14,505 bases of DNA from Sergeia podlipaevii. Lineage: Eukaryota; Euglenozoa; Kinetoplastea; Trypanosomatida; Trypanosomatidae. Where the stretch lies: assembly GCA_030849805.1 (NCBI GenBank), contig JASANZ010001770.1, positions 1 through 14,505 on the forward strand, in the 5' to 3' direction. Position 1 is the stretch's first letter; each line of letters begins with the position of its first letter. The translations under genes were made by a program, and so were the position numbers. A model generated the notes under the pieces. The model was given only the letters and a program-made list of their open reading frames with translations, did not search any database and was not told where the DNA came from. This document shows, one piece after another, positions 1 through 7,711 of this stretch.

Positions 1-37
1 ATCTCAAAACCCCTTTCCTCGTATTCCCCCTCCCCCA

Positions 38-74
38 CTCACCAATAGAAGAGAGAAAATGAGGGGAGGGAGGG
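38..74 (-). promoter_or_regulatory. Possible trans-splice acceptor of next gene
   Basis: The plus strand at 48-74 is almost pure purine, so the minus strand has a CT-rich tract. The first AG after it on the minus strand is at 39-38. This is the layout expected upstream of a further minus-strand gene lying to the left of the window. The gene itself is not visible, so this is an inference. Confidence 0.3.
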
Positions 75-234
75 CTGGGAAACAGCAACAACAACAAATG
101 AAGATATTAAATCAATATCAACAGAACAATTTTTTTTAAAAAAATGTCGTGGATGCTTCCTAAAGATTCACAATATCATAGGCTACCAGGAGAATACGGA
201 GACTATGCATTCATACCCATATGCAGGCAAATAC

Positions 235-250
235 ATATATATATATATAT
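235..250. repeat. (AT)n microsatellite
   Basis: An uninterrupted AT dinucleotide run in the 3' spacer. It is one of several of similar length; others lie at 527-550, 1070-1088, 3417-3431 and about 10017-10032. Confidence 0.8.
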
Positions 251-526
251 GTGGATGAGATGAGGTTGTCACCTATTTAGAAAAAAAAAAGCAGGTGCTG
301 CCGACTTTGATATATATATTAATATGTATATAGTAGGCGCTTGCTAGTTTGATAATAATAAAAAAAAGGTGAAAGGGTTCTGTAGGGACAGAAGTGTCAG
401 GAAGGAAGGTGTCCTCTAGCCTCCAAATGTGAAGGTTCCTTTCTTCCTTTTTTACTTGCCCCTTTTCCCTTGTATTCGCTTCCTGTTTCTTTTCTGCGTA
501 CGTTCAGGAGGATGCTGAACCAGCAA

Positions 527-550
527 ATATATATATGTATATATATATAT
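527..550. repeat. (AT)n microsatellite, interrupted
   Basis: AT dinucleotide run with a single G interruption, in the 3' spacer. No function is evident. Confidence 0.75.
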
Positions 551-1069
551 GAATATGAATATAATGATAGTGTCCCTCTTCCTAGCTTCTTATCTAGTTT
601 TTCCTTTTGATTGTTTTGCTAGTATCCAAAAAAAAAAAAATGTGAAGAAGATAAGGATATCCAAAAAAAAAACTCGTGAGCATGTGCGTGTGTGCTGTTT
701 CGAGAAGCTTCTTCAACTGACTGGAAGCGGCAAACTAACAAGAAAAAAAGAGAATCGGTAAAGGAAAGAGGTGAAGATACTCCACGGACACCATCCCCCT
801 CATCCTTTATGGATACATTTTTTTTTAAAGCGCATATTCGCAATAGAGTACACCCCAGAATAACAATAAAAATAAAGTGATATTTGATTATTGTTATTGT
901 TACTTTTTTTAAAAAAAAGAAACAAAAAAAAAGCGTCATGAGAGAGAAGAGAGAGACATCGTCTCTCTTCAAGTGAATCTATATTGAAAGAAAAAGCAGA
1001 ACGTGTATATATACAACGGCCTTTTTGTTTTTCGTTTTCTTTTCTTTCTGCACTCTCCGCTTTCTCTTT

Positions 1070-1088
1070 AATATATATATATATATAT
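1070..1088. repeat. (AT)n run abutting the stop codon
   Basis: AT dinucleotide run that begins directly after the TAA stop of the 758-aa gene in the sense direction, so it is the first part of that gene's 3' untranslated region. Confidence 0.75.
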
Positions 1089-3365
1089 TTAGAAAGTTGA
1101 AAGCCGCTTGGGAGAGCGATCGACCCGACGCCGTGAGGAGCCACACTCGACGACAGCGTGTAGCACGCGGTTTACTGGGTCCGAAGGGTGACGCTGCTGC
1201 TGCTGCTTTGCTTGTGAAATAGCGCAGCTTTTGTTGGCCATCGTACAATGCCCACTGACACAACAGCAGCAGCAGCAGCGACAACACGTAGAGAGTGTGT
1301 GCGGCACTGACGAAGTTGGCGAATGCGTGGGCAGCGCCTTTGCTAACGAGCTGCGCGTGAGGCTGCCCATGTTGCTGCCCACGCCGCCGCCACACGCGCT
1401 CATAGCGTTCTGGTTCGAATGAATGCCGTAACAGTGCCCGTCCGCACTGCGTAGCTGAGTGTGATGAGCCGTAGAGGTCAAACGTGGTGGTGGGGATAAC
1501 GGCGGTGACAGCGCACTGGGCTTCTTCCGCGCTTCATTATTTCTACGCATGCTTTGCTGGTGGTGTTGTCGTTGAAAACGATGTTCCCTCTTGAAAGATA
1601 CTTCATAGACGTGTGAGCACCGTGGACACGATAAGATTTTCTCCTGTGCTTCGCATTGCATAGCATCAAAAGAAAGAGATGCGATCGCTTCCCGAGTGCC
1701 CTCTGGAGTCGTGCATGCCACAGTACAAGTAGTCATGGGCCTCGTTGCGTTGTTGGCGGTGGCGGTGAGTGCAGACACCTCTAGCATCGACATATCCTCT
1801 CCCTGCTCGTCCAAGTTTCCCTCTTCTTCTTTCATTTTGTCCGTAGAAAAGTCGAATACGCGACGTATCTGCACGTCTTCATCCTTCGTAACGCCTTCGC
1901 AGCTCACAGAGCAGTCCGCGCTACTAGTGCCAGGGAAAAGACGACGACGCGTAGGGTCATCCATCGTGTGCACAGCACAGGACTGACTCGGAAATTTCAC
2001 TTCAGGTTTTCTGTAAGAGGCTTCCTCGCGATGTTTCTGCGACTGCGAATGTGAGTTACCGCCGTAACAGGACAGACGCTCCGCAAGCTTGAGGGTGGGG
2101 TATTGGCAACTCGGCGACACGTAGTAGTAGAACGTAGACGCAGAGCTCTCCAGCGTGCTGGGCGAGAGTGTAGAGAGAGACGAGGTCGCTGTGGAGTGCT
2201 CCAAGTTTGACACTTCGGGTTTCTGCAGCGCAAGCGGACGAGAGGATGGAGGCAAAAAAGATGGAGATTCTTGAGTCTGTGAGTGGTGGGGCACCACAGT
2301 GTGGGCATCGCCGCGGCGGCGTGCTACGCTTGCGACAAACAAAGAAGAAGACGATCTCCTGAGCTCTACATCACTCTCAGGAGACCTAACACTAGTGGTT
2401 GCAGCGCGAGGAAGGATAGGAGAACAGTGGAGCGATGGTGATACCACTATTTTCTCCGCATCGTTGACTCGGTGGTTTGTCCGTGACGCGGAAGCAGTTT
2501 CATCACCATCTTCTTCGCCAGAAACGTGTGTGGCTGTTGTAAGATGCTGGGCGGTGTCTCCTGCCTTCCTCCTGCCCTTATACAGCTGTGTAGGGCTGGG
2601 GACATGAAGGTCCTTGCCGGAGATACAACTAAAAGCATCTTTACTTTCTAATGAAAAACTCTCCACTTCTGCAAAAGGCGTTCGTGGAGATACCGCTTCT
2701 TCTCTTCCTTCTTCCTCTTCTGGGCTCTCCTCCATGTACTTGTGATGGTAGTACGCTGTGTAGTAGGCCAGGTAATCACAAGAGGTGTGCCCTGGTGCAT
2801 CTGGCGAGAGCAGGCTACTATCACTCACTGGCATACAAGCCCAATCTCTTTCCTTCTGCTTTCTCTTTCGTTCTAACGAAGTTTGTCTCATCACTGCAGC
2901 CCTACGACTACTACTAGTGCTACTTTGCGTTGGCTTTCGCTGCGACGCAGAGTTTGACTCAGTAGGATCCCTGTATCCCGCTGCAGCTGTAGACGCGCTG
3001 CTTGGTTCATATTTACTGGCATCCCTACTGCGACGCCGTGCGTCATGATGAGGCGGAGATGTAGAGGAGTGCGAGGAGAACAATGCTTGTGAAGCCCAGT
3101 GGATGACGAAGGGAGATCGGCTCACCTCAGTAGTGGTAGCCGCAGCAGTAGCTGCCTTGCCGCTGTATCGCGCATGTACCTCTTCATATGGACTGGAGAA
3201 TCTTCTATTGCTTAGACCATCAGGCGTGCTCACCGCGGTGTACGGCAAAGGCGACGATGGGGTAAGAGTGACCTCGCTGCTAGCTCGCCACCCACTCTTT
3301 GCGCTCGCGATTATCATCTCAGAAGCACTCCTCGCTTCCAACGCGCAAGACGTTGAGGAAATCAT
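1089..3365 (-). CDS. Unrecognised low-complexity protein, possible zinc finger
   Basis: A 758-aa frame with a genuine ATG, which is also the first ATG after the predicted splice acceptor at 3476. I do not recognise the family. Most of it (about residues 25-560) is Ser/Thr/Pro-rich and looks disordered, with many SP and TP pairs, basic clusters around 100-115 and 153-172, and an aromatic patch at about 198-210. Residues 580-601 show C580-x2-C583-x11-H595-x5-H601 with an aromatic residue (Y587) where a C2H2 finger has its first hydrophobic residue. This is close to, but one residue short of, a classical finger. Near the C-terminus is a run of eight cysteines within residues 694-702, followed by C707 and C714, then four glutamines (721-724). 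No signal peptide or membrane segment is visible. It is the last gene of the minus-strand cluster in this window, downstream of HAP2. Its long uninterrupted frame and higher GC than the flanks support real coding; function is unknown. Confidence 0.8.
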   Translation of the reverse strand: MISSTSCALEARSASEMIIASAKSGWRASSEVTLTPSSPLPYTAVSTPDGLSNRRFSSPYEEVHARYSGKAATAAATTTEVSRSPFVIHWASQALFSSHSSTSPPHHDARRRSRDASKYEPSSASTAAAGYRDPTESNSASQRKPTQSSTSSSRRAAVMRQTSLERKRKQKERDWACMPVSDSSLLSPDAPGHTSCDYLAYYTAYYHHKYMEESPEEEEGREEAVSPRTPFAEVESFSLESKDAFSCISGKDLHVPSPTQLYKGRRKAGDTAQHLTTATHVSGEEDGDETASASRTNHRVNDAEKIVVSPSLHCSPILPRAATTSVRSPESDVELRRSSSSLFVASVARRRGDAHTVVPHHSQTQESPSFLPPSSRPLALQKPEVSNLEHSTATSSLSTLSPSTLESSASTFYYYVSPSCQYPTLKLAERLSCYGGNSHSQSQKHREEASYRKPEVKFPSQSCAVHTMDDPTRRRLFPGTSSADCSVSCEGVTKDEDVQIRRVFDFSTDKMKEEEGNLDEQGEDMSMLEVSALTATANNATRPMTTCTVACTTPEGTREAIASLSFDAMQCEAQEKILSCPRCSHVYEVSFKREHRFQRQHHQQSMRRNNEARKKPSALSPPLSPPPRLTSTAHHTQLRSADGHCYGIHSNQNAMSACGGGVGSNMGSLTRSSLAKALPTHSPTSSVPHTLSTCCRCCCCCCVSGHCTMANKSCAISQAKQQQQRHPSDPVNRVLHAVVECGSSRRRVDRSPKRLSTF
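1193..1279 (-). repeat. CTG/CAG inverted repeat inside the CDS
   Basis: Plus strand 1193-1207 is five GCT units and 1265-1279 is five AGC units. These are exact reverse complements, giving a perfect 15-bp stem around a 57-nt loop. In the sense direction the first arm encodes part of the cysteine run and the second arm the glutamine run of the 758-aa protein. Confidence 0.85.
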
Positions 3366-3416
3366 ACTTTTCTATAATGTATGAGATGCTCTATGTTATG
3401 TTAGTTGTGTCTGCCT

Positions 3417-3431
3417 ATATATATATATATT
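3417..3431. repeat. (AT)n microsatellite in a 5' UTR
   Basis: AT dinucleotide run between the predicted splice acceptor (3476) and the ATG (3365), thus within the predicted 5' untranslated region of the 758-aa gene. Confidence 0.7.
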
Positions 3432-3475
3432 CTCAATGGTATTGTATGTTATATTATAATTGCACAGCCCTCCTC

Positions 3476-3558
3476 CTTAATGTTGATCGACAAAACAACG
3501 CAAACAAACAAGTGCCAAAAAAAAAAGGAAGAGAAAAAGAAATGAAAGGAAGAAAGAA
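3476..3558 (-). promoter_or_regulatory. Predicted trans-splice signal of the 758-aa gene
   Basis: Plus strand 3517-3558 is almost all purine, so the sense strand carries a polypyrimidine tract. The next sense-strand AG is at 3477-3476. That gives a predicted 5' untranslated region of 110 nt with no ATG before the annotated start at 3365, which supports that start. Confidence 0.6.
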
Positions 3559-3696
3559 TCCTTTGTGTTTCACTTAGGAACAGGAAGAGAAACAAACAAC
3601 TGCGGCGCAAAGAAGTATACGAATGTGGCGCGCGTCCACAAGTGTATCACTCATTTTAAATTTCCATTCGTCCGGTACATGTGTAATATGTTTCAC

Positions 3697-3729
3697 TTTC
3701 ATTTTCATTTTCATTTTCATTTTCATTTT
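3697..3729 (-). repeat. Hexamer tandem repeat (TTTTCA)n
   Basis: About five copies of a TTTTCA hexamer on the plus strand (TGAAAA in the sense orientation of the cluster). It lies in the spacer downstream of HAP2. Frames across it read as alternating two-residue repeats and are not genes. Confidence 0.8.
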
Positions 3730-4355
3730 GTGTTTTGTTTTCTTGCTTTTTTTTCCACTTTCAAATTTGTAACTATTTTTTCTATCCATATTTTTTTTTC
3801 TCCATTTTCGCTTCTTTTTCGTTTGCTATAGATAACATAAAATGAAAGTTATAACAAAAATATTCTTTTTTTTCTTTTTTTTTGTCGCTGTACACAGAGA
3901 GGGGGTGAGGGGGGACCTGAAAATGCATTTGCCTCTGCACCCAAAGATGTAATTTTCTTCCGTCTTTCCTTTTCTACTATTCTTTTTTCCTGTTTATTTG
4001 TTTCACTTTCTTCATTCTCGAAAGAGAACTAAAAATTGAACATAATAAAAAAATAATAATATTAAAAATACAGACGCGCAGGAAAGAAAGGAAAAAAAAT
4101 GAAAAAGAAAGCGAAAAGCGCTTGTATGTACATGTTGACTAGCAATCCTGCACTCCACTGCTGCTGGCCCGACAACGTTCCTTTTACGTCTCCATAAAAA
4201 AAAAAAGATTAAAAAAAAAAAACTGTGATGAAAGCTATATTGATATGCCAAAGAAAAAGAAAAAAAAAACAATAGTAACAATGAAGTGATAATTGAAAAG
4301 TCTCATTGTTGGAACCATTCATTTTTCCTGTCTTTAGTTGACTATCAAATTGCCC

Positions 4356-6788
4356 CTAGTAAGGAGCATGCATGCCGTACATGACTCCGTAGCTTTGCGC
4401 TGGGTTGCCCCCAAAAGGATAACCAACGCTCCGGCCCTCATTTTGTGCCGGCCCCGCCGCTGGCATGGTTGCTTGGGCTGATGGCCACGCCGTCGTCGTC
4501 GTAGGCATCATGCCCATCATCATTGATCCCTGTGGCTGCTGTTGTTGCTGAGGGGAAACAATATAGTATGGGGTAGCAGGAGCAACGGCAGCGGCGCCTC
4601 CGCTATTTGTAGCGGTGAGTGCTTGCATGAGTAGCGCATTTTGCTGTTGAAGCTGCTGGATTTGTGGCAACTGGTTGCCCACGGCTGCGGCAGTGCCAAC
4701 AGTCATGGGAGAAGGAAGTGGAGAGAAGTACACGTTCCCGTCCCCTCCGTAAGCCAAGTACATGCTGCCTGCTGGAATGCCGTTGTTGTTGTTGTTGTTG
4801 TTATCAACGTTGCCACTTTGATAGTGGCGCTGTTTCTTGACGGAGGGAGAGCCGCTAGAGCACATGCCTTTGCAGCAGCAGAAAACGTATCGACGGAGGC
4901 GAACAAGAAGAAACAAAGCGGCGCCGATGCCAGCAAGTAGGAGAACCTCAAAGCCGATTGATTTACCGCACTTGTTCCTTAAAACGCAGCCAACATCGAT
5001 GAACGACTTGCAGCTGCCACACTTGGAGTGATCTTTGCCGTCTACCGAGGAGCCCCCATCGGACGGGGTAGTTCCTCCCTGAGTGCCGTTTGTCATGTTC
5101 ATACTCGCGATGAACCAAGAGAGCTCATAAGTATCCACCACCTCCTCCTCTGCGTTGCGTAACTCAAGTGTACAGTTCACCGTCATGTTCGCATCCACCA
5201 CCTGAGCGGTGACATCAAAAGTTACATCGTGCTCCCCGTGCGGTGTGAGGGAGAGCACGCGCGAGGGGATTGGAAATATCGCAGGAGTGGAGCACTGGCC
5301 AACCGAGAGAGTGAAGCGAGAGACAATGGCGCCAGTGTTAAGGACGGTGGCGGTGATGACGCCATCCGCCGTCATGGACTCCAGTACGACGTGGTTGATG
5401 CGTGCGCTGACAATTTTACCGGGGGCGACGGAGACGACGTACTGCAGATCATCGGCGCTGATGGTCATCGAGATCATCGTTGAGGCGGGCGACTTTGGAA
5501 AATACGTGAGGTAGGGGGAGGGACGATCACCACCTTGTTGCTGCTGTTTGAAGGTCATAAAGTCAAAGTCTCCGAAGCCAATTGCCATGTATCTGGGACG
5601 CTTCCCCTGCACAATCGCTACGAGATCCGCCGTCCGGTAGTCCTCTATCTGAGATCCGAGACAGCTGCCGCGTTGCAGGCGACACATGTTCCCTTGAGAC
5701 GCAAAGGCCTCGTAGGACACGCCAACCTTGTCACACTCACGCCCGTTGAGTGAGACGAGCGACTTGTCCAGAAGCATCCACTCCTTCGGGCCCGCCAAGA
5801 CGCGCTTATCACTCAGTGGTAGTGACGGCGCAAAGAGCATCTTCTCAGAGAGTACCAGTGGTTGCTCGATGGGACTAAACTCTCCGACGTACTGCACGAT
5901 GACGCCATACTTGTCGGAGCGATCGCCCGGGTGGTCAGGAGAGATGTGTAGTGTGCCGCCGTAATGCACCTTCTCTCCCACGAGGGCCGCAGTAGTTGCA
6001 GTGCTGTCCGTTGCGTTTGTGTAGAAACTGACGTTGAGTGTGTACCACACACTGCTGGCGCCGATGGTGTACCCACTGTACCACAGCTCCCCAAAGCGCA
6101 AGCACGAGGCGACGGTGAAGCCGTTGAGCAAGTTGCATGCATGTGTGGCACGTTCATTCGGCTTGCAGAGCCCCAGAGTAGCGCAGATACCACAACCACA
6201 GCAAAAGCCTTGTGAGTACGGTATGGGATTGCCTGCGTTATCGCTTACGATGCCACAAGTAGCTCGCTTGGAGTCAAAGTCCGCGTTGCACTGATGAACT
6301 AACGTGCCCTTGATGTTCTCCTCGAACGGTTTTGCGTTATAGTTCTGGATGTACGTGAGCGGGTAGCGATAGCGAACGGCGCTGCGGCTTGTGGTGAGCC
6401 GCACTGGCGCAAAGCGACGCTCAACTCCAGAGCCCTTCCCCTCGTCACCTTGTGCGCCGGTGACTCCGCTGACATCGTCGGCGGTGCTCACGTAGACAAC
6501 CTCCTCTGCACCAGCCTGCTGCCCGGAGTCCACGGTGAGGGTGACGATCATCTTCCTCTTGCAGTTGGGGGGTTCAGCGCCGGTGTTTGTGCAACGATCA
6601 ATTTTAGAAGATGAAATTAAGAGAGCCTTGGATGGGAGTGCCTGGTACGCGAGGGTGACCAGGCAGAAAAGAAAAAAGATGTGTACGCTGCGGCGTACCT
6701 GTGAAGATGAGAAAAAACAAGAGGATAACAAAAAAGACGAAAACGGGAGATGAGTAAAACATCCCATCATGGTGGAAACGAACTCCAT
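4356..6788 (-). CDS. HAP2: HAP2/GCS1 gamete fusogen
   Basis: An 810-aa type I membrane protein. HAP2 (GCS1) is the eukaryotic gamete fusogen, structurally a class II fusion protein, which acts on one gamete's surface to merge plasma membranes. Numbered from the ATG at 6788: a long N-terminal leader with two hydrophobic stretches (about 14-27 and 37-50), the last the likely signal peptide. Then follows the typical family opening, with an ISSSKI-like motif, C66 and C76, and alternating beta-strand residues. The diagnostic HAP2-GCS1 region is about 165-240, with a GFCCGCG motif at 194-200 and CLRF..LWYSGY at 229-240. The ectodomain ends with C590, C593, C601 and C607. One transmembrane helix lies at about 611-630. 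The 180-aa cytoplasmic tail starts with Cys637-639 and Cys643 and continues Asn/Gln/Met/Pro-rich. Potential N-glycosylation sites include N252, N258, N534, N538, N564 and N567. The open frame runs 22 codons further upstream but begins there with TTG, and the predicted splice acceptor (6804) lies inside that extension, so 6788 is preferred. ATGs at codons 7 and 8 are alternatives. Confidence 0.95.
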   Translation of the reverse strand: MEFVSTMMGCFTHLPFSSFLLSSCFFSSSQVRRSVHIFFLFCLVTLAYQALPSKALLISSSKIDRCTNTGAEPPNCKRKMIVTLTVDSGQQAGAEEVVYVSTADDVSGVTGAQGDEGKGSGVERRFAPVRLTTSRSAVRYRYPLTYIQNYNAKPFEENIKGTLVHQCNADFDSKRATCGIVSDNAGNPIPYSQGFCCGCGICATLGLCKPNERATHACNLLNGFTVASCLRFGELWYSGYTIGASSVWYTLNVSFYTNATDSTATTAALVGEKVHYGGTLHISPDHPGDRSDKYGVIVQYVGEFSPIEQPLVLSEKMLFAPSLPLSDKRVLAGPKEWMLLDKSLVSLNGRECDKVGVSYEAFASQGNMCRLQRGSCLGSQIEDYRTADLVAIVQGKRPRYMAIGFGDFDFMTFKQQQQGGDRPSPYLTYFPKSPASTMISMTISADDLQYVVSVAPGKIVSARINHVVLESMTADGVITATVLNTGAIVSRFTLSVGQCSTPAIFPIPSRVLSLTPHGEHDVTFDVTAQVVDANMTVNCTLELRNAEEEVVDTYELSWFIASMNMTNGTQGGTTPSDGGSSVDGKDHSKCGSCKSFIDVGCVLRNKCGKSIGFEVLLLAGIGAALFLLVRLRRYVFCCCKGMCSSGSPSVKKQRHYQSGNVDNNNNNNNGIPAGSMYLAYGGDGNVYFSPLPSPMTVGTAAAVGNQLPQIQQLQQQNALLMQALTATNSGGAAAVAPATPYYIVSPQQQQQPQGSMMMGMMPTTTTAWPSAQATMPAAGPAQNEGRSVGYPFGGNPAQSYGVMYGMHAPY
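4782..4803 (-). repeat. (GTT)n coding for poly-Asn in HAP2
   Basis: A trinucleotide run encoding seven consecutive asparagines at residues 663-669, in the cytoplasmic tail of HAP2. Confidence 0.85.
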
Positions 6789-6803
6789 CGTCGGTCTTGA
6801 ATC

Positions 6804-6892
6804 CTTTAAACAAAGAAAAATAATAGGTAAATAGATAAATATATATATGGGCAATTCGTATGAAAGAAAAAGAAAAAAAAAGAAAAAAGAAA
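6804..6892 (-). promoter_or_regulatory. Predicted trans-splice signal of HAP2
   Basis: Plus strand 6862-6892 is nearly all purine, a sense-strand polypyrimidine tract. The first AG after it in the sense direction is at 6805-6804; there is no earlier one. The predicted leader is 15 nt to the ATG at 6788. A second AG at 6797-6796 would leave only 7 nt. Confidence 0.6.
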
Positions 6893-7087
6893 TTGTACGT
6901 ATGAGCTCTTTCTAAAAAAAAAAAAAAACTATTATATATTTTGACTGGTAGCCAGTGCCTTTAGATTATCTCTAATGCAATTGAACTGTTTGCGGGTGCG
7001 TACGGTCTAGAAGAAGATGCAAAACGTTCAATCTTCAAGATTTTTTTTTTAAAAGAAGGAAGTCAGAGGGAAAGAAAGAGAAGGGAA

Positions 7088-7115
7088 AATAATAATAATA
7101 ATAATAATAATAATA
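7088..7115. repeat. (AAT)n microsatellite
   Basis: About nine AAT units on the plus strand, in the spacer upstream of HAP2. No function is evident. Confidence 0.85.
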
Positions 7116-7389
7116 GAACTTTAAATGCGCGTCGGCGATAGGGAAGAGATGTGGAAAGGCTTTCTTCCGTTTCGCAATGCGACCAACTGAATACTGAGGG
7201 GAGTGGTGTGCGTGCGTGCTCGTCTCGAACACAAATACACATATGGGGTTAGTTTGATATCCAAATAATAATAATAATCATCATAATAATAAAAAGAGAA
7301 GATACACAACGCAAAGAGAGAAAAAAAAAAGAGAAGGAAAACGCATTTGTATTGTATGAATGAAAGAAAAAAAATATATATGATAATAG

Positions 7390-7439
7390 CAATAAATAAA
7401 TAAATAATAATAAATAAATAAATAAATAAATAAATAAAA
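7390..7439. repeat. (AAAT)n microsatellite
   Basis: A run of AAAT tetramers interrupted by AAT units. In the sense orientation it reads ATTT and produces long hydrophobic open frames by chance. Confidence 0.85.
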
Positions 7440-7550
7440 CAGCAATATATATATGCAAACTATAAAGCAACAACAGTCGATGGGTCGATAACACTACATA
7501 AGGTAATGCTAGAGTCACAAGCATATATATGCATGTGTGTATAAAAGGAA

Positions 7551-7583
7551 GGGGGGGGGGTGGTGGAGGAGGCGGAGGCGGAG
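7551..7583. repeat. G10 run plus GGN-rich tract
   Basis: Ten consecutive G on the plus strand followed by repeated GG pairs (GGT, GGA, GGC units). The sense strand of the cluster is therefore a C-rich polypyrimidine block downstream of the ALP1 stop. The plus strand could form a two-quartet G-quadruplex. Confidence 0.75.
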
Positions 7584-7644
7584 AAGAGGATCTTTATAAC
7601 CTCCTCTCCTCATCAGAGCATCTAAATATATATATATGCACATA

Positions 7645-7664
7645 CACACACACACACACACACA
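7645..7664. repeat. (CA)10 microsatellite
   Basis: Ten CA units on the plus strand, about 50 bases past the ALP1 stop codon, so read as (UG)n in the predicted ALP1 3' untranslated region. Confidence 0.85.
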
Positions 7665-7711
7665 AACGTCACACCCCGTTCCTGACATTTCCTCTCTCTT
7701 CATGCCAAAAG

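Larger units (their letters stand above)
1..1088. other. Gene-free 3' flank of the cluster
   Basis: I see no convincing gene in this 1.1 kb. It is AT-rich, with (AT)n runs, T8A7-type palindromic homopolymers near 130-144 and 903-918, and pyrimidine-rich plus-strand blocks at about 421-498 and 1018-1068. Short open frames on both strands are homopolymer-derived and lack a family match or a good splice context. It most likely holds the 3' untranslated region of the 758-aa gene and the spacer to the next minus-strand gene. Confidence 0.6.
3366..4355. other. Spacer between HAP2 and the unknown gene
   Basis: About 990 bases without a supported gene. It should hold the HAP2 3' untranslated region and, towards the left, the splice signal of the 758-aa gene. 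The strand composition switches: 4020-4280 is purine-rich on the plus strand, 3690-4020 is strongly pyrimidine-rich on the plus strand, and 3517-3558 is purine-rich again. Confidence 0.6.
6789..7711. other. Spacer between ALP1 and HAP2
   Basis: About 920 bases of AT-rich, microsatellite-dense DNA with no supported gene. It holds the 3' region of ALP1 (right side: CA tract, C-rich sense-strand block), AAT and AAAT repeats in the middle, and the HAP2 splice signal at the left. A 91-codon hydrophobic minus-strand frame at 7249-7524 is generated mostly by the repeats. Confidence 0.6.

Noticed and set aside
733..739. AACTAAC, resembling the start of a spliced-leader exon
   Set aside because: The following bases do not match a spliced-leader exon and no promoter or tandem array is present.
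549..761. A 70-codon plus-strand frame with ATG and a hydrophobic start, preceded by a pyrimidine tract
   Set aside because: The hydrophobic part comes from AT-rich repeat sequence and the rest from homopolymer A. It is short, antisense to the cluster and matches no family I know.
4356..6788. A viral origin for the fusogen-like gene
   Set aside because: HAP2 is structurally related to class II viral fusion proteins, but the motifs here are those of the eukaryotic gamete protein and the gene sits in a normal trypanosomatid cluster.
7249..7524. A 91-codon minus-strand hydrophobic frame with a true ATG
   Set aside because: Much of it is translated (ATTT)n and T-rich repeat. There is no AG between the polypyrimidine tract and the ATG, and another out-of-frame ATG precedes it.
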